This document shows positions 25,320 through 34,086 of a stretch of DNA of 42,015 nucleotides, one piece after another. Below the pieces are notes generated by a model that was given only the letters and a program-made list of their open reading frames with translations, was not told the DNA's origin and searched no databases. Source of the DNA: Bacteroidales bacterium (GTDB taxonomy: Bacteria; Bacteroidota; Bacteroidia; Bacteroidales; P3). Position numbers and translations under genes: made by a program. How positions within the stretch are numbered: the first letter of the stretch is position 1; every line of letters begins with the position of its first letter. The stretch is taken from NCBI GenBank assembly GCA_031260565.1, contig JAISLH010000065.1:1-42015 (forward strand). Direction: 5' to 3'.

Positions 25320-25420
25320 AGCATTTTTTCTGAATTGTAAGCAATTTTTTATTTGTTCTTTCAATCTTTATCTCTCTATTTTAACACAAAGTATTTATTT
25401 ACAACGTGTTTTGTCGTATT

Positions 25421-25472
25421 AAAAAAAATAAAAAAAGAAGGCAACATTCGGATTATATCCTCATTGTTGCCT
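25421..25472 (-). terminator. Terminator of the infC-rpmI-rplT-rplS operon
   Basis: Minus-strand stem AGGCAACA / TGTTGCCT followed by TCTTTTTTATTTTTTTT, starting about 27 bases after the rplS stop. Confidence 0.85.
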
Positions 25473-25498
25473 ATCTAACACAATAAAAACAAATATTT

Positions 25499-25852
25499 TT
25501 AAACTCTTTTTTCTTTGATACGAGCCTTCTTTCCTGTCAGATTTCTCAGATAGAAAATTCTTGCTCTGCGTACAATACCTCGTTTATTTACGGTAATACT
25601 TTCAATGAAGGGCGAAGCAAAAGGGAAAATTCTTTCAACACCAATGCCATTAGAAATTTTTCTAACGGTGAAAGTTTCAGTTGTGCTGCTTCCTACACGT
25701 TGGAGAACAACACCTTGAAACTGCTGCAAACGCTCCTTATTACCTTCTTTGATTTTGTATGATACGGTAACTGTATCACCAGCCTTAAAAGCGGGGAAGT
25801 CCCTACGCTCTTCAAGACTCTCAACATATTTCATTAATTCTGTCTTACTCAT
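25499..25852 (-). CDS. rplS: 50S ribosomal protein L19
   Basis: 117 aa. L19 sits at the interface of the two ribosomal subunits. Recognised by [30 protein letters not shown], the [18 protein letters not shown] core and the basic end [21 protein letters not shown]. It follows rplT by 29 bases on the same strand, placing L19 in the infC operon, then ends at a strong terminator. Confidence 0.97.
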   Translation of the reverse strand: MSKTELMKYVESLEERRDFPAFKAGDTVTVSYKIKEGNKERLQQFQGVVLQRVGSSTTETFTVRKISNGIGVERIFPFASPFIESITVNKRGIVRRARIFYLRNLTGKKARIKEKRV

Positions 25853-25881
25853 AGTTAAATCTTTTTAATAATTAATCACCC

Positions 25882-26229
25882 TTATTTCTTAACTTGATTG
25901 ACTACTGCCTTAAACGCTTCCGGGTGGTTTAGAGCCAAATCGGCTAACACCTTCCTGTTTAATTCAATGTTGTTCTTGTGAAGCAGTCCCATAAACACCG
26001 AATAAGATATATCGTTCAAACGACAAGCAGCGTTGATACGATTTATCCACAATGAGCGGAACTCTCTTTTCTTTACTTTTCTGTCACGGTAAGCGTATTG
26101 TTGTCCTTTTTCCCATTTGTTTTTGGCAACAGTCCAAACATTCTTACCTCTACCCCAATAACCTTTGGTTCTTTTGAGGATTTTTCTTCTGCGTTCTCTT
26201 GACGCAACTGCATTTACTGATCTTGGCAT
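25882..26229 (-). CDS. rplT: 50S ribosomal protein L20
   Basis: 115 aa. L20 is needed for early 50S assembly and in many bacteria represses its own operon by binding the mRNA. Signatures: [35 protein letters not shown], and the globular end [23 protein letters not shown]. It lies 103 bases downstream of rpmI, a gap where an autoregulatory site could sit, though no known leader structure was identified. Confidence 0.97.
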   Translation of the reverse strand: MPRSVNAVASRERRRKILKRTKGYWGRGKNVWTVAKNKWEKGQQYAYRDRKVKKREFRSLWINRINAACRLNDISYSVFMGLLHKNNIELNRKVLADLALNHPEAFKAVVNQVKK

Positions 26230-26332
26230 AAATTTTTAATCTTTTTTTCGTATTAGCGTTCCTTAATTATATGGAATCTTTATGCTAAATACAATGGTTA
26301 ATAACTCCTTTGTTCTTGTAAAATCTTTTAGA

Positions 26333-26527
26333 TTAACAATTAATCATTCCTCTAATAGCCTTTTCATCTGCTTTGCTCAACAATGTTGTTGAAGCTAATA
26401 TCCTTTTCCTTTTGTTTGATTTTTTTGTAAGGATATGGCTATGAAAAGCATGCTTACGTTTGATTCTACCTGAACCTGTGATTGAAAACCGCTTTTTAGC
26501 AGCGGATTTAGTTTTCATTTTTGGCAT
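26333..26527 (-). CDS. rpmI: 50S ribosomal protein L35
   Basis: 64 aa, standard size. Very basic, with [20 protein letters not shown] and [20 protein letters not shown]. It lies between infC (38 bases upstream) and rplT, the normal order. Confidence 0.96.
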   Translation of the reverse strand: MPKMKTKSAAKKRFSITGSGRIKRKHAFHSHILTKKSNKRKRILASTTLLSKADEKAIRGMINC

Positions 26528-26565
26528 CTCAATATCTATTTATTATGTTTATTTATCGTTTTACT

Positions 26566-27117
26566 TTACTTCTTTGGAGCTATAATCATCATCATTCGCT
26601 TGCCCTCTAACTTTGGCATCATTTCAGGTTTGCCATATTCAAACAATGCTTCTGCAAACTGCAACAATTTAGTCTCACCCTGCTCCTTATATAATATTGT
26701 GCGTCCTCTAAAGAAGATGTCTATCTTTACTTTGTTTCCTTCTTGTAGGAATTTTATAGCGTGCTTTAATTTGAAATTAAAGTCGTGTTCGTCTGTTTGA
26801 GGTCCAAGCCTTATTTCCTTTACGACAATCTTAGCGGTTTTTGCCTTTATCTCCTTCTGTCTTTTCTTTTGGTCATATAAAAACTTTTGATAGTCTATGA
26901 TTTTACAGACAGGCGGGTTAGCCGCCGGTGATATTTCCACCAAATCAAGTCCAAGGTCGCCAGCCATTCTCAAGGCGTCTCTTGTCTTATATATGTCAGG
27001 ATGCACGTTTTCCCCAACAACTCTAACTACGGGAGAATCAATTTTCTCATTGATTTTGTGCTGCTCTTCCTTTTTCTGTGGCAGTCTCCGACCCCTTAAT
27101 GGTGTTGTTGCTATAAT
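26566..27117 (-). CDS. infC: Translation initiation factor IF-3 (probable AUU start)
   Basis: 183 aa when started at ATT, 27115-27117. IF-3 binds the 30S subunit, blocks premature 50S joining and checks the start codon. An inner GTG at 27006 would give only 146 aa and cut into the N-terminal domain. Upstream the frame continues in register with family-like sequence ([20 protein letters not shown]), contains no ATG, and meets a stop at 27118-27120. A GGAGG site ends 6 bases before ATT. AUU starts are well known for infC, where IF-3 represses its own non-AUG start. The next codon, ATA, is an alternative. First gene of the infC-rpmI-rplT-rplS operon, with a leader of about 150 bases. Confidence 0.9.
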   Translation of the reverse strand: MIATTPLRGRRLPQKKEEQHKINEKIDSPVVRVVGENVHPDIYKTRDALRMAGDLGLDLVEISPAANPPVCKIIDYQKFLYDQKKRQKEIKAKTAKIVVKEIRLGPQTDEHDFNFKLKHAIKFLQEGNKVKIDIFFRGRTILYKEQGETKLLQFAEALFEYGKPEMMPKLEGKRMMMIIAPKK

Positions 27118-27123
27118 TTATTT

Positions 27124-27130
27124 CCTCCTA
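27124..27130 (-). promoter_or_regulatory. Shine-Dalgarno site TAGGAGG of infC
   Basis: Minus strand. It is 6 bases before ATT (9 before ATA). It is one of the few strong Shine-Dalgarno sequences in the window and supports the non-AUG start. Confidence 0.8.
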
Positions 27131-27270
27131 ATTTAGTTATACAATATATTTTATTCACTATTTATCTTTCTGTTTCTTTTCTTATATTTTTCTGTTACTT
27201 CTTGTTATTTCTACATTTTAAGTATGTACAAACACATTTAGAGAGAACCAAACCCCTTAAAACGAACGGG

Positions 27271-27301
27271 CAAAAGTACTACTTTTTTTTCACATACCAA
27301 A
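27271..27301 (-). promoter_or_regulatory. Promoter of the infC operon
   Basis: Minus strand: -33 TTTG (27298-27301), 19-base gap, -7 TACTTTTG (27271-27278) followed by GC. Divergent from the promoter at 27321. Confidence 0.8.
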
Positions 27302-27320
27302 GTTTTCATTGAAATTTTAT

Positions 27321-27328
27321 TATCTTTG
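27321..27328 (+). promoter_or_regulatory. -7 box TATCTTTG before the PPOX-fold gene
   Basis: Followed by GCA, 21 bases before the ATG at 27350. Together with 27271-27301 it forms a compact divergent promoter region. Confidence 0.6.
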
Positions 27329-27349
27329 CACCCAAAAATGCAAACTTTT

Positions 27350-27838
27350 ATGAAGAAAATAATCTCATCAATCACTATTATTCTTTTGTCCTTAAACGTT
27401 TTTGGACAAAGCAACAATAATGTCAAAAACACAGAAAATATGGCAATGGAGCAAGTTTATGATTTTCTAAAACAAAGTGGTACATATTACCTTGCCACCA
27501 ATGACGGTGACCAACCAAGAGTTCGTCCTTTTGGAACGGTGAATATCTTTGAAGAAAGGTTGTATATCCAGACAGGTAGGAAGAAAAACGTAGCCAAACA
27601 GATGATTGCTAATCCAAAAGTAGAGATTTGTGCTATGCTTGGCGACAAATGGATAAGGGTAGAGGCAACAATGATTGAGGACGACAACATTGAAGCAAAG
27701 CAAAGTATGCTTGACGCCTATCCGAGCCTGCAATCTATGTACTCGGCGACCGATGACAACACAATGGTGCTTTATCTGACAAACGTTACAGCAACTATTT
27801 TTTCTTTCTCCTCAGAGCCGCAAGTCATAAAGTTTTAA
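27350..27838 (+). CDS. Pyridoxamine 5'-phosphate oxidase-fold protein with signal peptide
   Basis: 162 aa from the ATG at 27350; an ATG at 27338 adds four residues and is close to the expected transcript start. Residues 1-20 form a signal peptide (MKKIISSITIILLSLNVFGQ). The rest matches the FMN-binding PPOX-like split barrel: YDFLKQSGTYYLATNDGDQP, RVRPFGTVNIFEERLYIQTG, KKNVAKQMIANPKVEICAML. Close relatives that I know of are cytoplasmic and start at the equivalent of MAMEQVYDFL here, so the signal peptide is an unusual addition. Substrate and partner are unknown. A single-gene transcript with its own terminator. Confidence 0.8.
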   Translation: MKKIISSITIILLSLNVFGQSNNNVKNTENMAMEQVYDFLKQSGTYYLATNDGDQPRVRPFGTVNIFEERLYIQTGRKKNVAKQMIANPKVEICAMLGDKWIRVEATMIEDDNIEAKQSMLDAYPSLQSMYSATDDNTMVLYLTNVTATIFSFSSEPQVIKF

Positions 27839-27883
27839 GCAAGAAGCCCGACAGCACCAATCATCGGACTTTTTGCTTTTTTA
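27837..27883 (+). terminator. Terminator overlapping the stop of the PPOX-fold gene
   Basis: AAGCAAGAAGCCCGA (27837-27851) pairs with TCGGACTTTTTGCTT (27864-27878), one G-U and one mismatch, then TTTT. Confidence 0.75.
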
Positions 27884-27973
27884 ACAAATCACTCTACTAT
27901 TTAGCACGAGTGTAGCACTTATTCCTAACATTAATTTTTACAAAGAATTTTTCATACCTTTATTTTAGCAAAA

Positions 27974-28057
27974 TAAAACGGCGTTTTAATTTTCTAAAGC
28001 GGCGTTTCGTGACGCTAAAGTGGCGTTTCAAGAAATTAAAACGCCGCTTTAGGAAAA
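27974..28057. repeat. Helically phased repeat array E
   Basis: Three consecutive 21-base units (27974-27994, 27995-28015, 28016-28036), each TAAA(A/G)(C/T)GGCGTTT plus a variable tail, then one inverted unit (28037-28057). The GGCGTTT cores start at 27980, 28001 and 28022, exactly 21 apart. The second unit's tail is CGTGACGC. This is the clearest view of the basic unit. Confidence 0.9.
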
Positions 28058-28254
28058 TGAAGCTGTGTTTTATTGATATAAAGTCTTGTTTGGTCATTTT
28101 TTTCATTCATTTGGCAAAAATTATATAAGAAATAGCAGACCTTTATGAGCGTTTTACATAAACATTACTTAATTAAAATATAATTATTTCTCATTTTTTT
28201 AATGATTTTTTGGCATAATGTTGTGTTGTTGGTAAGTAATTGAAAAGAAAATCG

Positions 28255-28262
28255 TACCTTTG
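28255..28262 (+). promoter_or_regulatory. -7 box TACCTTTG of the aminotransferase-galE operon
   Basis: Followed by GCAGCC, 21 bases before the ATG. Confidence 0.65.
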
Positions 28263-28283
28263 CAGCCCTAAATTCTATACTAT

Positions 28284-29408
28284 ATGGACAACATACAAAT
28301 GGTTGATTTGGCTAACCAATACAACAAAATTAAGAATGAAATAGACACGGCGATACAAGAAGTGATTGATTCTACGGCTTTTGTCAAGGGGACAAAGGTT
28401 AAGGAATTTGAGGCAAATATGGCTCGGTTTCTTGATGTGAAGCACGTCATCAGTGTTGGCAATGGCACGGACGCCTTGCAGATTGCTTTGATGAGCCTTG
28501 ACCTAAAGCTCGGTGATGAGGTCATTGTGCCTGATTTCACATTTATTGCTTCGGCTGAAGTTGTTGCTCTGCTGGGCTTGACGCCTGTTTTTGCAGATGT
28601 GAATTATGAAACGTTCAATATTAACCCGTCAAGCATTAAGAAGGCAATTTCTCCCAAAACAAAGGCAATAATTCCTGTTCATTTATTCGGACAGGGTGCT
28701 GAAATGGAGGAAATAAATAAGATAGCAAAAGAATATAATCTTTATGTGGTTGAAGACAATGCCCAAGCTATTGGAGCGGATTATTGTTTCAGGGACGGGC
28801 AACGCAAAAAACTCGGTACGATAGGGGATATTGGTTGCACTTCTTTTTTTCCTTCCAAAAACCTTGGCTGCTTTGGTGACGGCGGTGCTATATTTACCAA
28901 TGACGATAAACTGGCGGAGAAGATTAGAACGATTGCCAATCATGGTATGAAGGAACGATATTATCACGATATGCTTGGAGTCAATTCCCGTTTGGACACT
29001 TTACAGGCGGCAGTGCTTGATGTTAAGCTGAAATATCTTGACAACTATTGCTCCTCTCGCTTCAATGCGGCTATGTATTATAATGAGGCTTTGGCGAACG
29101 TTAATGGTGTTGTTACACCTGCTTTAAGTGAATTTACTACTCACGTCTTTCATCAATATACATTGAAAATCAGCAACGGCAAACGAAACGAACTGAGAGC
29201 GTTTTTGAGCGATAGACAAATTCCTGCTATGATTTACTACCCTGTTCCTTTGCATAAACAGAAAGTTTTTAGCTTTTCAGCTCACGTGGGAGACGCTATG
29301 ACGGTCAGTGATGCCCTTGCCGATGAGGTATTGTCGCTGCCTATGCACACCGAACTTACAACGCAGCAGGACTATATTATAGGTGTGATAAAAGAATTTT
29401 TCAGTTAA
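28284..29408 (+). CDS. DegT/DnrJ/EryC1/StrS-family sugar aminotransferase
   Basis: 374 aa. PLP-dependent enzymes of this family transfer an amino group from glutamate to keto-sugar nucleotides for surface glycans or natural products. Signatures: SVGNGTDALQIAL (phosphate binding), VVEDNAQAIGA with the Asp that holds the pyridine nitrogen, and FFPSKNLGCFGDGGAI with the Schiff-base Lys192. The C-terminal HVFHQYTLKI and PVPLHKQKVF blocks are typical of nucleotide-sugar aminotransferases. It precedes galE by 9 bases in one operon. The exact sugar is not determinable. Confidence 0.9.
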   Translation: MDNIQMVDLANQYNKIKNEIDTAIQEVIDSTAFVKGTKVKEFEANMARFLDVKHVISVGNGTDALQIALMSLDLKLGDEVIVPDFTFIASAEVVALLGLTPVFADVNYETFNINPSSIKKAISPKTKAIIPVHLFGQGAEMEEINKIAKEYNLYVVEDNAQAIGADYCFRDGQRKKLGTIGDIGCTSFFPSKNLGCFGDGGAIFTNDDKLAEKIRTIANHGMKERYYHDMLGVNSRLDTLQAAVLDVKLKYLDNYCSSRFNAAMYYNEALANVNGVVTPALSEFTTHVFHQYTLKISNGKRNELRAFLSDRQIPAMIYYPVPLHKQKVFSFSAHVGDAMTVSDALADEVLSLPMHTELTTQQDYIIGVIKEFFS

Positions 29409-29417
29409 TTAAAGATA

Positions 29418-30428
29418 ATGAAGACAATTTTAGTAACAGGAGGTACGGGTTATATAGGTAGTCATACCGTAGTAGAACTTCAATCCAAAGGCTATGAAGT
29501 GATAATTGCTGACAATTTGGCTAACTCTTCTGCCGATGTTGTGGATAGAATAGAAAAGATTACGGGTATTAGACCTGTTTTTATTAAGGCTGATTTGAGC
29601 AAAGAGCAAGAAGCAGCGGCTATTTTTGACACCCATCACATTGATGGCATTATTAACTTTGCCGCTTATAAGGCTGTGGGAGAAAGTTGTGAGAAACCGA
29701 TAGAATATTATCAAAACAACCTGCAAATAGCCTTGAATATGCTGGCTAATATGAAGAGAATGGGGATACAATACTTCGTTCAGTCTTCGTCTTGCACCGT
29801 TTATGGCGAACCGAAACATAATCCTATCAATGAAGATTGTCCCACTATGCCAGCCACTTCCCCTTATGGTAACACGAAGCAAATGGTGGAAGAGATATTA
29901 CATTTTGTTACTAAAAGCGGAGACATAAAGGCTATAGCGTTAAGGTATTTTAATCCTATCGGGGCTCATCATACGGCTTTGATTGGTGAATTGCCCAACG
30001 GCATACCCAATAATCTTATACCATATATTACACAGACGGCAGCAGGTCTTAGGCAGCAACTCACGGTCTTTGGCAATGATTATCCAACACCTGACGGTAC
30101 TTGCATAAGGGACTATATCCACGTTGTTGATTTGGCAAAAGCTCACGTTGTGGCAATGGACAGGTGCTTTGAAAACCGCAATAAGAGTAACTTAGAATAC
30201 TTTAACATTGGCACAGGCAATGGTTTTTCGGTCTTAGATATTATAAGGAGCTTTGAGAAGGTGTCAGGGGTTAAACTCAACTATTGTTTCGGCAAACGCC
30301 GTGAGGGGGATGTGGTGCAAATATGGGCGGATACAACATTGGCAGAAAAAGAACTCGGCTGGAAGGCGGAATTATCGCTTGACCAGATGACGCTATCGGC
30401 TTGGCATTGGCAACAACAATTACAATGA
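29418..30428 (+). CDS. galE: UDP-glucose 4-epimerase
   Basis: 336 aa, usual GalE length. It interconverts UDP-glucose and UDP-galactose (or the N-acetyl forms). NAD-binding GGTGYIGSH (8-16), SSSCTVYG with the catalytic Ser/Thr, Tyr150-x-x-x-Lys154 (PYGNTK), NPIGAH and the sugar-binding RDYIHVVDLAKAHV are all present. It lies 9 bases behind the sugar aminotransferase; together they supply nucleotide sugars, possibly for the envelope genes elsewhere in the window. Confidence 0.95.
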   Translation: MKTILVTGGTGYIGSHTVVELQSKGYEVIIADNLANSSADVVDRIEKITGIRPVFIKADLSKEQEAAAIFDTHHIDGIINFAAYKAVGESCEKPIEYYQNNLQIALNMLANMKRMGIQYFVQSSSCTVYGEPKHNPINEDCPTMPATSPYGNTKQMVEEILHFVTKSGDIKAIALRYFNPIGAHHTALIGELPNGIPNNLIPYITQTAAGLRQQLTVFGNDYPTPDGTCIRDYIHVVDLAKAHVVAMDRCFENRNKSNLEYFNIGTGNGFSVLDIIRSFEKVSGVKLNYCFGKRREGDVVQIWADTTLAEKELGWKAELSLDQMTLSAWHWQQQLQ

Positions 30429-30686
30429 AGCAAATCTTACAAAAAAGGTGTCAAGCGGAAAGTTTTGTGATATGAAAAAATGGGCTTTTTCTCCAAAATT
30501 TAAGGTTAAGAAAGCGGCAAAATGAGCGAGAAAGACCTTTTAAGAGTGAAATTTTAGTAAGGATAATCACTTATAAATCACAATTCTAAATTTGTAAAAA
30601 GAAACTTTAATACCTTTTTGCTTGCTCATATCAAAAATTTTGTGTTACTTTGCAAATTGGTTTAATCAAAAAAAACTTTTAAAATT

Positions 30687-30923
30687 ATGTCTGAAATTGC
30701 AACAAAAGTAGTAGCTATCGTAGTAGATAAGCTGGGTGTGGAAGAAAGTCAAGTAACCCGTGAAGCAAACTTCACAAGTGATTTGGGAGCAGACTCTTTG
30801 GATACAGTAGAATTGATTATGGAATTAGAAAAGGAATTTAACCTACAAATTCCAGACGATCAAGCTGAAAAAATAGCAACAGTTGGTGCTGCTATTGACT
30901 ACATCGAAAACGCAACAAAATAA
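30687..30923 (+). CDS. acpP: Acyl carrier protein
   Basis: 78 aa, acidic. Ser37 in [12 protein letters not shown] receives the 4'-phosphopantetheine arm that carries the growing fatty acid. Start of the conserved acpP-fabF-rnc cluster. A -7-like TTACTTTG at 30645-30652, one base off consensus, is the likely promoter. Confidence 0.97.
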   Translation: MSEIATKVVAIVVDKLGVEESQVTREANFTSDLGADSLDTVELIMELEKEFNLQIPDDQAEKIATVGAAIDYIENATK

Positions 30924-30935
30924 ATTCATTTCGTC

Positions 30936-32186
30936 ATGGAAATGAAACGCGTTGTCGTTACAGGATTGGGGGCACTTACTCCAATAGGCAACACTGTCCA
31001 TGATTATTGGCAGGGGTTGATCAATGGAGTAAGTGGTTCTGATTTTATAACCCTTTTTGATGCTTCACAGGCTAAGACAAAGTTTGCTTGTGAGGTGAAA
31101 GGTTTTGATTGTAATGATTTTTTTGACCGCAAAGAAGCAAGGAAATATGATAGATTTGCACAGTTTGGTATTGTTGCGGCAGACCAAGCAGTTGCTGATG
31201 CTAACCTTGATTTTGAAACCTTAGATAAAGATAGGATAGGTGTCATTTGGGCATCGGGAATAGGAGGTATCACGACTTTTGAAGAAGAGGTTGTAAATTT
31301 TGCAAGAGGCGATGGCTCTCTTAAATTTAGTCCTTTCTTTATTCCAAAGATGATTGCCGATATTTGTGCCGGTCATATCTCTATCAAATATGATTTGAGG
31401 GGAATAAATTTTGCGACCGTTTCGGCTTGTGCTTCATCGGCTCATGCTATTGCTGACGCCTTTATGTATATCAAAACGGGAAAGGCTAATATGATAATTT
31501 GTGGTGGTTCTGAGGCTGCTGTTTCGCATTCTGGAATGGGTGGTTTTAGTTCTATGCATGCAATATCTCAAAGGAATGATGACCCAAAGACAGCGTCAAG
31601 ACCATTTGACAAAGACAGAGATGGCTTTGTGCTTGGGGAAGGAGCAGGTGCTTTGATATTGGAATCACTTGACCATGCTTTGGCACGCGGGGCTAAAATT
31701 TATGCAGAAGTAGGTGGTAGTGGTCTTACAGCTGATGCTTATCACATGACAGCCTCCCATCCGGAAGGAAGAGGTGCCCTAATGGCTATGAAGTTGGCGT
31801 TGGAAGAAGCTGGACTTACAACAAACGATATTCAACACATCAATACTCATGGTACATCAACGCCTATCGGTGATATTTCCGAGCCAAAGGCGATAGTATC
31901 TTTATTTGGTGAGAAGGCAAAAGATATAAATATCAATTCCACGAAGTCAATGACAGGACATTTGTTGGGAGCAGCAGGAGCAATAGAGTCAATCGCAACA
32001 ATACTTGCCATAAACAACTCTATAGTGCCGCCAACTATCAATCACTTTACAGATGACCCTGAAATACCAGACTTAAACTTTACTTTCAACAAGGCTCAAC
32101 AAAGAGAAGTCTCGGCAGCCTTGACCAACACTTTTGGCTTTGGTGGGCATAACGCTTGCCTTGCTATAAAGAAGTTTATCAAATAG
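30936..32186 (+). CDS. fabF: 3-oxoacyl-[acyl-carrier-protein] synthase II
   Basis: 416 aa. FabF condenses malonyl-ACP with acyl-ACP in fatty-acid elongation. The Cys-His-His triad is visible: Cys165 in TVSACASSAHA, His305 in HINTHGTSTP and His342 in KSMTGHLLGAAGA. The acidic GEGAGALILE loop is also present. The gene lies 12 bases after acpP, its substrate carrier. A second Met two residues in is an equally possible start. Confidence 0.96.
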   Translation: MEMKRVVVTGLGALTPIGNTVHDYWQGLINGVSGSDFITLFDASQAKTKFACEVKGFDCNDFFDRKEARKYDRFAQFGIVAADQAVADANLDFETLDKDRIGVIWASGIGGITTFEEEVVNFARGDGSLKFSPFFIPKMIADICAGHISIKYDLRGINFATVSACASSAHAIADAFMYIKTGKANMIICGGSEAAVSHSGMGGFSSMHAISQRNDDPKTASRPFDKDRDGFVLGEGAGALILESLDHALARGAKIYAEVGGSGLTADAYHMTASHPEGRGALMAMKLALEEAGLTTNDIQHINTHGTSTPIGDISEPKAIVSLFGEKAKDININSTKSMTGHLLGAAGAIESIATILAINNSIVPPTINHFTDDPEIPDLNFTFNKAQQREVSAALTNTFGFGGHNACLAIKKFIK

Positions 32187-32210
32187 CCTTTGAGTAATTA
32201 GACTCTAACA

Positions 32211-32930
32211 ATGAAATTCTTTAATACAACAAAAGAGAATAAAGAATTGCTGATGTTTTTACGATATGTTCTTGGATGCAAACCCAAGAACATATTTCTT
32301 TATAAGCAATCGCTTATCCACCGCTCTTCTTCTCATAAGGACGGCAAGGGAAACAAAATAAACAACGAACGGCTGGAGTATTTAGGTGACACGGTTTTGA
32401 ATACGATTGTCGGGCATTATCTTTTTAAGAAATATCCTTATCAGGGGGAGGGCTTTATGACAGAAATGCGTTCTAAAATCGTCAGTCGTGTTAGTCTTAA
32501 CAAATTAGCCATAAAGATAGGATTAAGTAAGTTGATTGAATACAGCAAAGACAGTAACGGGAAGTTTATCTCTATGGACGGAGATGCTTTTGAGGCATTG
32601 GTAGGTGCTTTATACTTGGACTTTGGTTATGACAAAACCTACAAAATCATCACCGACAAGATACTAAACATTCACTTGGACATAGACAACCTTGAAACGA
32701 CCGACTGGAACTACAAAAGCAAAATCATAGATTGGGGACAGAAAAACAAAAAGAAAGTATCATTTGAGGTCGTTGAAACAATACAAATTAACGCTCGCAA
32801 GCAATACAAAGTGCAGGTGTTGATAGAAGGCGAGCCTCAGCAAAGTGCCGTTGATTTTTCCATAAAAGCCGCAGACCAATTAGCTGCCGAAAAGACTTAC
32901 AAAAAGTTAGAACAAGACAATAAGCTATAG
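32211..32930 (+). CDS. rnc: Ribonuclease III
   Basis: 239 aa. Endonuclease for double-stranded RNA, processing rRNA and structured mRNAs. The signature NNERLEYLGDTVL near residue 50 and the second acidic site DGDAFEALVGALYLD are present. The C-terminal dsRNA-binding domain starts near DWNYKSKIIDWGQKNKKK. It lies 24 bases after fabF, the common Bacteroidota order. Long inverted repeats such as those in this window would be potential substrates if transcribed. Confidence 0.95.
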   Translation: MKFFNTTKENKELLMFLRYVLGCKPKNIFLYKQSLIHRSSSHKDGKGNKINNERLEYLGDTVLNTIVGHYLFKKYPYQGEGFMTEMRSKIVSRVSLNKLAIKIGLSKLIEYSKDSNGKFISMDGDAFEALVGALYLDFGYDKTYKIITDKILNIHLDIDNLETTDWNYKSKIIDWGQKNKKKVSFEVVETIQINARKQYKVQVLIEGEPQQSAVDFSIKAADQLAAEKTYKKLEQDNKL

Positions 32931-32961
32931 CCAAAAGTTAATATCTAACACAACATTAAAC

Positions 32962-32999
32962 AAAGCCCGACAAAGTCAATCTTCGTCAAGCTTTTCTCT
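32962..32999 (+). terminator. Possible weak terminator after rnc
   Basis: AAAGCCCGAC / GTCAAGCTTT pair at 8 of 10 positions, followed by TCTC, not a T-run. Low confidence. Confidence 0.3.
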
Positions 33000-33115
33000 C
33001 GGTTTCATTTTGTTCTTTGCACCTAATAAGTTCCTATTTTTTATTTTAGATTAGATAAATTACATTAAATCTTTATCAGAAACCACTAAAATACAGAGTA
33101 AAAATATATTTTTCG

Positions 33116-33123
33116 TACCTTTG
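33116..33123 (+). promoter_or_regulatory. -7 box of lipA (TACCTTTG)
   Basis: Followed by GCAGCC, 28 bases before the ATG. Confidence 0.65.
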
Positions 33124-33151
33124 CAGCCTCAAAATAAAGAATTAACGACTT

Positions 33152-34027
33152 ATGGGCAAGATTGAAAAGCCTTCGTGGCTCAAAATAAAACTGCAAACCA
33201 ACGAAAAATATTCACAAATCAAGCAAATAGTAGAACTAAATCAGCTGCATACAATATGCAGTAGTGGCAAATGTCCTAACATAAACGACTGCTGGTCAAG
33301 GGGAACAGCGACTTTTATGATTGGAGGAGAGATTTGCACTCGCTCCTGTAAGTTTTGTGCCACACAGAGCGGCAAACCAATGCCGTTAGACGCTGAAGAA
33401 CCTGCAAGAATTGCCCATTCTGTGAAGATTATGAACTTGAAACACTGCGTTATAACCTCTGTTGATAGGGACGATTTGGTGGATAAAGGGGCTCATCATT
33501 GGGCTTCAACAATCAAAGCCATACGTTCAGAAAATCCTTCCACTATAATAGAGGTCTTAACACCTGATTTTGACGCTCGCAAAGACCTTTTGGGCATCGT
33601 TTTTGAAGCAAAGCCCGATATATTTTCTCATAATATGGAGACAATCCAAAGACTTTCCAACACAATCCGCTCACGTGCCAAGTACGATGTAAGCCTTGAT
33701 GTTCTGAGACTTGCTTCTAAGGCGGGGTTTGTAACAAAGACGGGAATAATGGTTGGTTTGGGCGAGACGGAAGAGGAAGTTGTGACTCTGATGCAGGGTG
33801 TCCGAAATGTAAATGTAAGGCTTTTCACCATCGGGCAGTACCTTCAGCCCACCAAAGCAAACATCCCTGTTACTCAATACATTACTCCTGAGCAGTTTTC
33901 AAAATATGAGCAGCTTGGTTTAGCGTTAGGCTTTGACAATATAGCGTCTGGTCCCTTGGTTCGGTCGTCTTATATGGCGGAAAACAATATTGTATCTGCC
34001 TCAATGAGAGAACGAAATAACTCATAG
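33152..34027 (+). CDS. lipA: Lipoyl synthase
   Basis: 291 aa. A radical-SAM enzyme that inserts two sulfurs into protein-bound octanoyl groups to form lipoate, needed for the glycine-cleavage H protein and 2-oxoacid dehydrogenases. Auxiliary cluster cysteines 36, 41 and 47 (CSSGKCPNINDC), radical-SAM cysteines 62, 66 and 69 (CTRSCKFC), and the C-terminal RSSY serine ligand are all present. lipB is not adjacent. gcvT in the same window belongs to a lipoate-dependent system. Confidence 0.97.
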   Translation: MGKIEKPSWLKIKLQTNEKYSQIKQIVELNQLHTICSSGKCPNINDCWSRGTATFMIGGEICTRSCKFCATQSGKPMPLDAEEPARIAHSVKIMNLKHCVITSVDRDDLVDKGAHHWASTIKAIRSENPSTIIEVLTPDFDARKDLLGIVFEAKPDIFSHNMETIQRLSNTIRSRAKYDVSLDVLRLASKAGFVTKTGIMVGLGETEEEVVTLMQGVRNVNVRLFTIGQYLQPTKANIPVTQYITPEQFSKYEQLGLALGFDNIASGPLVRSSYMAENNIVSASMRERNNS

Positions 34028-34086
34028 CAAGTTTTGCTACGCCAAAATCTCATTTCATCACCACATACGGCAACTTCGCTTTCTTG

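Larger units (their letters stand above)
27839..28283. other. 445-bp intergenic region with array E
   Basis: It contains the terminator, repeat array E (27974-28057), an inverted 43-base relative of 10942-10984 (at 28145-28187) and the promoter of the aminotransferase gene. No gene is supported. Confidence 0.7.
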
